DNA from: Anaerolineales bacterium
Lineage (GTDB): Bacteria > Chloroflexota > Anaerolineae > Anaerolineales > Villigracilaceae
NCBI GenBank assembly: GCA_016789205.1
Contig: JAEURF010000090.1
Coordinates: forward strand, 1 to 6,791
Length of the DNA stretch: 6,791 nt
Direction: 5' to 3'
Shown: in pieces, positions 5,396-6,791 of the stretch
Layout: every line of letters starts with the position of its first letter
Position numbering within the stretch: position 1 is the stretch's first letter
Translations under genes and position numbers: made by a program
Notes under the pieces: model-generated
The model's database searches: none
What the model saw: the letters and a program-made list of their open reading frames with translations, nothing else
Told to the model about the DNA's origin: nothing

Positions 5396-6116
5396 TTGCA
5401 TCTTCTGCAAATGGACGACCACTTTTTTTATAAATCTCAATTACATTTTTGGCATCATAATTCAAACGACGAAATTGCACGCCGATATTATCTTTTTCGG
5501 CTGTGAGAATTGCGTACTCTGCCCAAGCATCTACATGAAATCCGTCAGATTGATAAGAACTAAAAGGGAAGCCGATACTGCCGGGGTTAAGAAAGAAGCG
5601 GTCACCACATCTGCGGATTTGTTGTGTATGGGTATGTCCGCCTGCTAAAATATTTTTTTTGAATTCACCCAAGTATTTCATAAAATCTTCTTCTGATGTC
5701 GTTGGCAAAATGATGTCATCGAAATCTGTAGGGGAGCCGTGAAAACATAATAAATCCAAATCTTTTTCTATATTGATAGCCACTGTGGGTTGAAAACTTT
5801 TTATAAATTTTATGTCTTCATCATCGAGTTGTGATAATGACCACTCACGAATCGCTTGCATTTTTTTAAGTCGTTCTTCTGGAATTGGGTCCTTGCCAGT
5901 TTCTTCGCCTTTGATTAACCAATCATCGGCATTGCCCATCACTACTGGACATTTCAGATTTTGTAGACGATTGACTGTTTCTTTCGGTTGGGCGCCACCT
6001 TGAATCGCATCTCCCAAGCAGACAATTGAATCCACACCTCGGGCTTTTATATCCGTTTCGACTTTTTCAAAAGCAAAATCATTTCCGTGCATATCTGAGA
6101 TGATGGCGATGCGCAT
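5376..6116 (-). CDS. Calcineurin-like metallophosphoesterase (YfcE/MJ0936-like)
   Basis: A cytoplasmic two-metal phosphoesterase of 246 residues. All metal-binding blocks are present in order: SDMHGN (7-12) with Asp8 and His10, LGDAIQGG with Asp36, GNADD with Asn62, CFHGSP with His126, and GGHTHTQ with His161 and His163, followed by the NPGSIG turn (177-182) usual in the small YfcE-like group. Members cleave phosphodiesters or phosphomonoesters in vitro, often with unclear natural substrates, and I cannot assign one. I chose the ATG at 6116. The frame is open to an ATG at 6131, but AAGGAG (6123-6128) lies between them, 6 nt before 6116, and the predicted transcription start is close to 6131. 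The protein then begins MRIAIISD, as its relatives do. The epimerase follows after 17 bp. Confidence 0.9.
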   Translation of the reverse strand: MRIAIISDMHGNDFAFEKVETDIKARGVDSIVCLGDAIQGGAQPKETVNRLQNLKCPVVMGNADDWLIKGEETGKDPIPEERLKKMQAIREWSLSQLDDEDIKFIKSFQPTVAINIEKDLDLLCFHGSPTDFDDIILPTTSEEDFMKYLGEFKKNILAGGHTHTQQIRRCGDRFFLNPGSIGFPFSSYQSDGFHVDAWAEYAILTAEKDNIGVQFRRLNYDAKNVIEIYKKSGRPFAEDAIAQYQR

Positions 6117-6122
6117 GATATT

Positions 6123-6128
6123 CTCCTT
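6123..6128 (-). promoter_or_regulatory. Ribosome binding site that decides the phosphoesterase start
   Basis: AAGGAG on the minus strand lies 6 nt before the ATG at 6116 and directly after the in-frame ATG at 6131. It can only serve the inner ATG, so the upstream five-residue extension is not made. Confidence 0.85.
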
Positions 6129-6138
6129 CATTATAAAA

Positions 6139-6168
6139 ATTATAGCATTTTCGATATTCGTTATTGAA
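6139..6168 (-). promoter_or_regulatory. Promoter of the phosphoesterase gene (extended -10)
   Basis: On the minus strand TGC-TATAAT (TATAAT at 6139-6144, TG at 6146-6147) is a perfect extended -10. A poor -35, TTCAAT (6163-6168), is 18 nt upstream. The start of transcription would fall near 6131-6132, giving a leader of about 15 nt that carries the Shine-Dalgarno site. Confidence 0.65.
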
Positions 6169-6191
6169 TAAATATTGCTCTTATTTTATTA

Positions 6192-6220
6192 TTGACTCTG
6201 ACTGGGTAGTATGTTATCGT
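6192..6220 (+). promoter_or_regulatory. Promoter of the cold-shock gene
   Basis: TTGACT (6192-6197, 5 of 6) is followed by a 17-nt spacer and TATCGT (6215-6220, 4 of 6), with TG one base before the -10 (extended -10). The predicted start near 6227 gives a leader of about 135 nt. The promoter is divergent from that of the phosphoesterase; the two -35 boxes are about 24 bp apart. Confidence 0.6.
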
Positions 6221-6264
6221 TGTGTTGTAGGAAAACGGTAGGTTACGTTGGTATGAAGAACATC

Positions 6265-6300
6265 AACAGCTCACGGTTTGACCGTGAGTTGTTTTGTTTT
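6265..6300 (+). terminator. Terminator-like hairpin in the cold-shock leader (possible attenuator)
   Basis: A 13-bp stem with one G-U pair (6265-6277 with 6281-6293) has a TTG loop; its core is CTCACGGT/ACCGTGAG. It is followed by TTGTTTT, ending about 74 nt after the predicted transcription start and 62 nt before the cold-shock ATG. No gene on the plus strand ends upstream, so it either attenuates csp or ends a short leader RNA. Confidence 0.55.
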
Positions 6301-6351
6301 GCCCTCCGATGGAACAAACAGATTTACCTCAACAAATTTTTTTATTGCCAT

Positions 6352-6358
6352 AAGGAGG
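6352..6358 (+). promoter_or_regulatory. Strong ribosome binding site of the cold-shock gene, within a small hairpin
   Basis: AAGGAGG lies 4 nt before the ATG at 6363, a near-perfect anti-SD match with short spacing. TTGCC (6345-6349) and GGCAA (6357-6361) can pair around it, placing part of the site in the stem and part in the 7-nt loop. Confidence 0.8.
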
Positions 6359-6362
6359 CAAA

Positions 6363-6575
6363 ATGTCTGATCGTATAACTGGTACAGTAAAGTGGTTCAA
6401 TGGTGACAAGGGCTTCGGCTTCATCGAACGCGAAGGCGGAGCGGACGTGTTCGTCCACTTCTCCGCTATTCAAGGCGATGGGTTCCGCAACCTTCAAGAA
6501 GGTCAAAAAGTTGAATTCACCGTTGAAAAAGGACCGAAGGGTCCGCAAGCCACGAACGTAACTGTTCTTAGCTAA
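6363..6575 (+). CDS. csp: Cold-shock protein, CspA family
   Basis: A single cold-shock domain of 70 residues, the normal size. It binds single-stranded RNA and DNA as an RNA chaperone, melting structures that would block translation, especially after a temperature drop. Visible signatures are VKWFNGDKGFGFIE (9-22), containing RNP1 (KGFGFI, 16-21) and Trp11, then DVFVHFSAI (28-36) containing RNP2 (VFVHF, 29-33), and the closing GPQATNV segment. All nucleic-acid-facing aromatic positions are occupied. All seven Phe codons are TTC, unlike the AT-rich usage of the neighbouring toxin gene, suggesting high expression. It is a single-gene unit with its own promoter, long leader, strong Shine-Dalgarno site and terminator. 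A long leader is typical of cold-regulated csp genes, but the sequence alone does not show that this copy is cold-induced. Confidence 0.97.
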   Translation: MSDRITGTVKWFNGDKGFGFIEREGGADVFVHFSAIQGDGFRNLQEGQKVEFTVEKGPKGPQATNVTVLS

Positions 6576-6581
6576 TCAACA

Positions 6582-6617
6582 AAAAAGAGCCTGATGCGAA
6601 AGCATCAGGCTCTTTTT
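6582..6617 (+). terminator. Bidirectional intrinsic terminator after the cold-shock gene
   Basis: GAGCCTGATGC (6587-6597) and its exact complement (6602-6612) enclose a GAAA tetraloop. A5 before and T5 after the core extend the stem to 16 bp and give a T-tract on the plus strand; the A-run supplies one on the minus strand. It begins 6 nt after the csp stop. Confidence 0.92.
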
Positions 6618-6645
6618 GATTCACAAAACCTTCTTATGCTATACT
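6616..6645 (+). promoter_or_regulatory. Promoter of the BrnT-like gene, placed for a leaderless transcript
   Basis: TTGATT (6616-6621) overlaps the end of the csp terminator T-tract. After 18 nt comes TATACT (6640-6645) with TG at 6637-6638 (extended -10). Only 6 nt separate the -10 from the ATG at 6652, and no Shine-Dalgarno site exists, so transcription should start at the ATG. Confidence 0.6.
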
Positions 6646-6651
6646 TAATCT

Positions 6652-6791
6652 ATGAAGTTTTCGTGGGATCCGCGTAAAGCAGATAGTAATTTACGCAAAC
6701 ATGGTATTGCTTTTGATGAAGCCATTACTGTTTTTAGTGACCCACTCGCTTATATTTTTGATGATACAGAACACTCTGAAGATGAGCATCG
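6652..6791 (+). CDS. brnT: BrnT family toxin of a type II toxin-antitoxin system (5' part; runs off the right edge)
   Basis: The 46 visible codons begin MKFSWDPRKADSNLRKHGIA, followed by FDEAITVFSDPLAYIFDD and EHSEDEH. The WDPxKAxxNLxKHGIxFxEAxxVFxDP pattern is the standard N-terminal half of BrnT (about 90 residues in full). BrnT is an RNase with a RelE-like fold that blocks translation; its partner BrnA, normally encoded immediately downstream, binds the toxin and represses the promoter. Neither the catalytic C-terminal half nor the antitoxin can be seen, so activity and completeness cannot be judged. The gene is AT-rich (all four Phe codons are TTT), unlike csp next door, consistent with horizontal acquisition. 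It sits directly after the csp terminator with its own probable leaderless promoter. I am confident in the family and less so in function. Confidence 0.82.
   Translation, partial: MKFSWDPRKADSNLRKHGIAFDEAITVFSDPLAYIFDDTEHSEDEH

Noticed and set aside
6117..6131. Five-residue longer start for the phosphoesterase (ATG at 6131)
   Set aside because: The Shine-Dalgarno site lies after this ATG, the predicted transcription start is close to it, and relatives begin at the MRIAIISD methionine.
6342..6548. Minus-strand frame opposite the cold-shock gene
   Set aside because: Antisense of a strongly conserved cold-shock domain; no promoter or ribosome binding site on the minus strand.

Overview
The window looks like ordinary chromosome from a free-living bacterium with moderate to low GC. 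My best guess is Chloroflexota (Anaerolineae-like). This is inference from the gene set (bactofilin, classical FabI, DUF92 and bacterial-PH membrane proteins) and from the short palindromic repeats between genes; no rRNA or other phylogenetic marker is present.

Layout. Eight genes are read leftward. In transcription order from the right they are: a calcineurin-like phosphoesterase (start 6116), a GalE-like sugar-nucleotide epimerase, a 3-methyladenine DNA glycosylase of the AAG/MPG family, enoyl-ACP reductase FabI, a bactofilin, a prolyl-tRNA-synthetase-like protein without its catalytic core, a PH-domain membrane protein, and the first 65 codons of a DUF92 membrane protein that leaves the window at base 1. 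Two genes are read rightward from the right end: a cold-shock protein with a long leader and a strong terminator, then the first 46 codons of a BrnT-type toxin cut by the window edge.

Transcription units. The phosphoesterase has an extended -10 promoter and a good Shine-Dalgarno site. The epimerase follows 17 bp later but also has its own TATAAT box, placed for a leaderless message. The glycosylase and FabI are 39 bp apart and probably co-transcribed; an intrinsic terminator follows FabI. Bactofilin starts just after that terminator. The ProRS-like gene, the PH protein and DUF92 are tightly packed (4-bp ATGA overlap, then a 9-bp gap), as in an operon.

Most notable points. (1) The ProRS-like protein keeps the INS/YbaK editing domain and the anticodon-binding domain but has lost class II motifs 1, 2 and 3, so it looks like a tRNA-Pro proofreading or binding factor. 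(2) The cold-shock gene has a leader of about 135 nt with a terminator-like hairpin, an overlapping upstream ORF and a small hairpin at its ribosome binding site. (3) A 49-bp intergenic element can fold either as a three-way junction or as one long hairpin. (4) Two, possibly three, genes have -10 boxes placed for leaderless transcripts. Most other intergenic sequence consists of small palindromes that have become a ribosome binding site, a terminator and a C-terminus.
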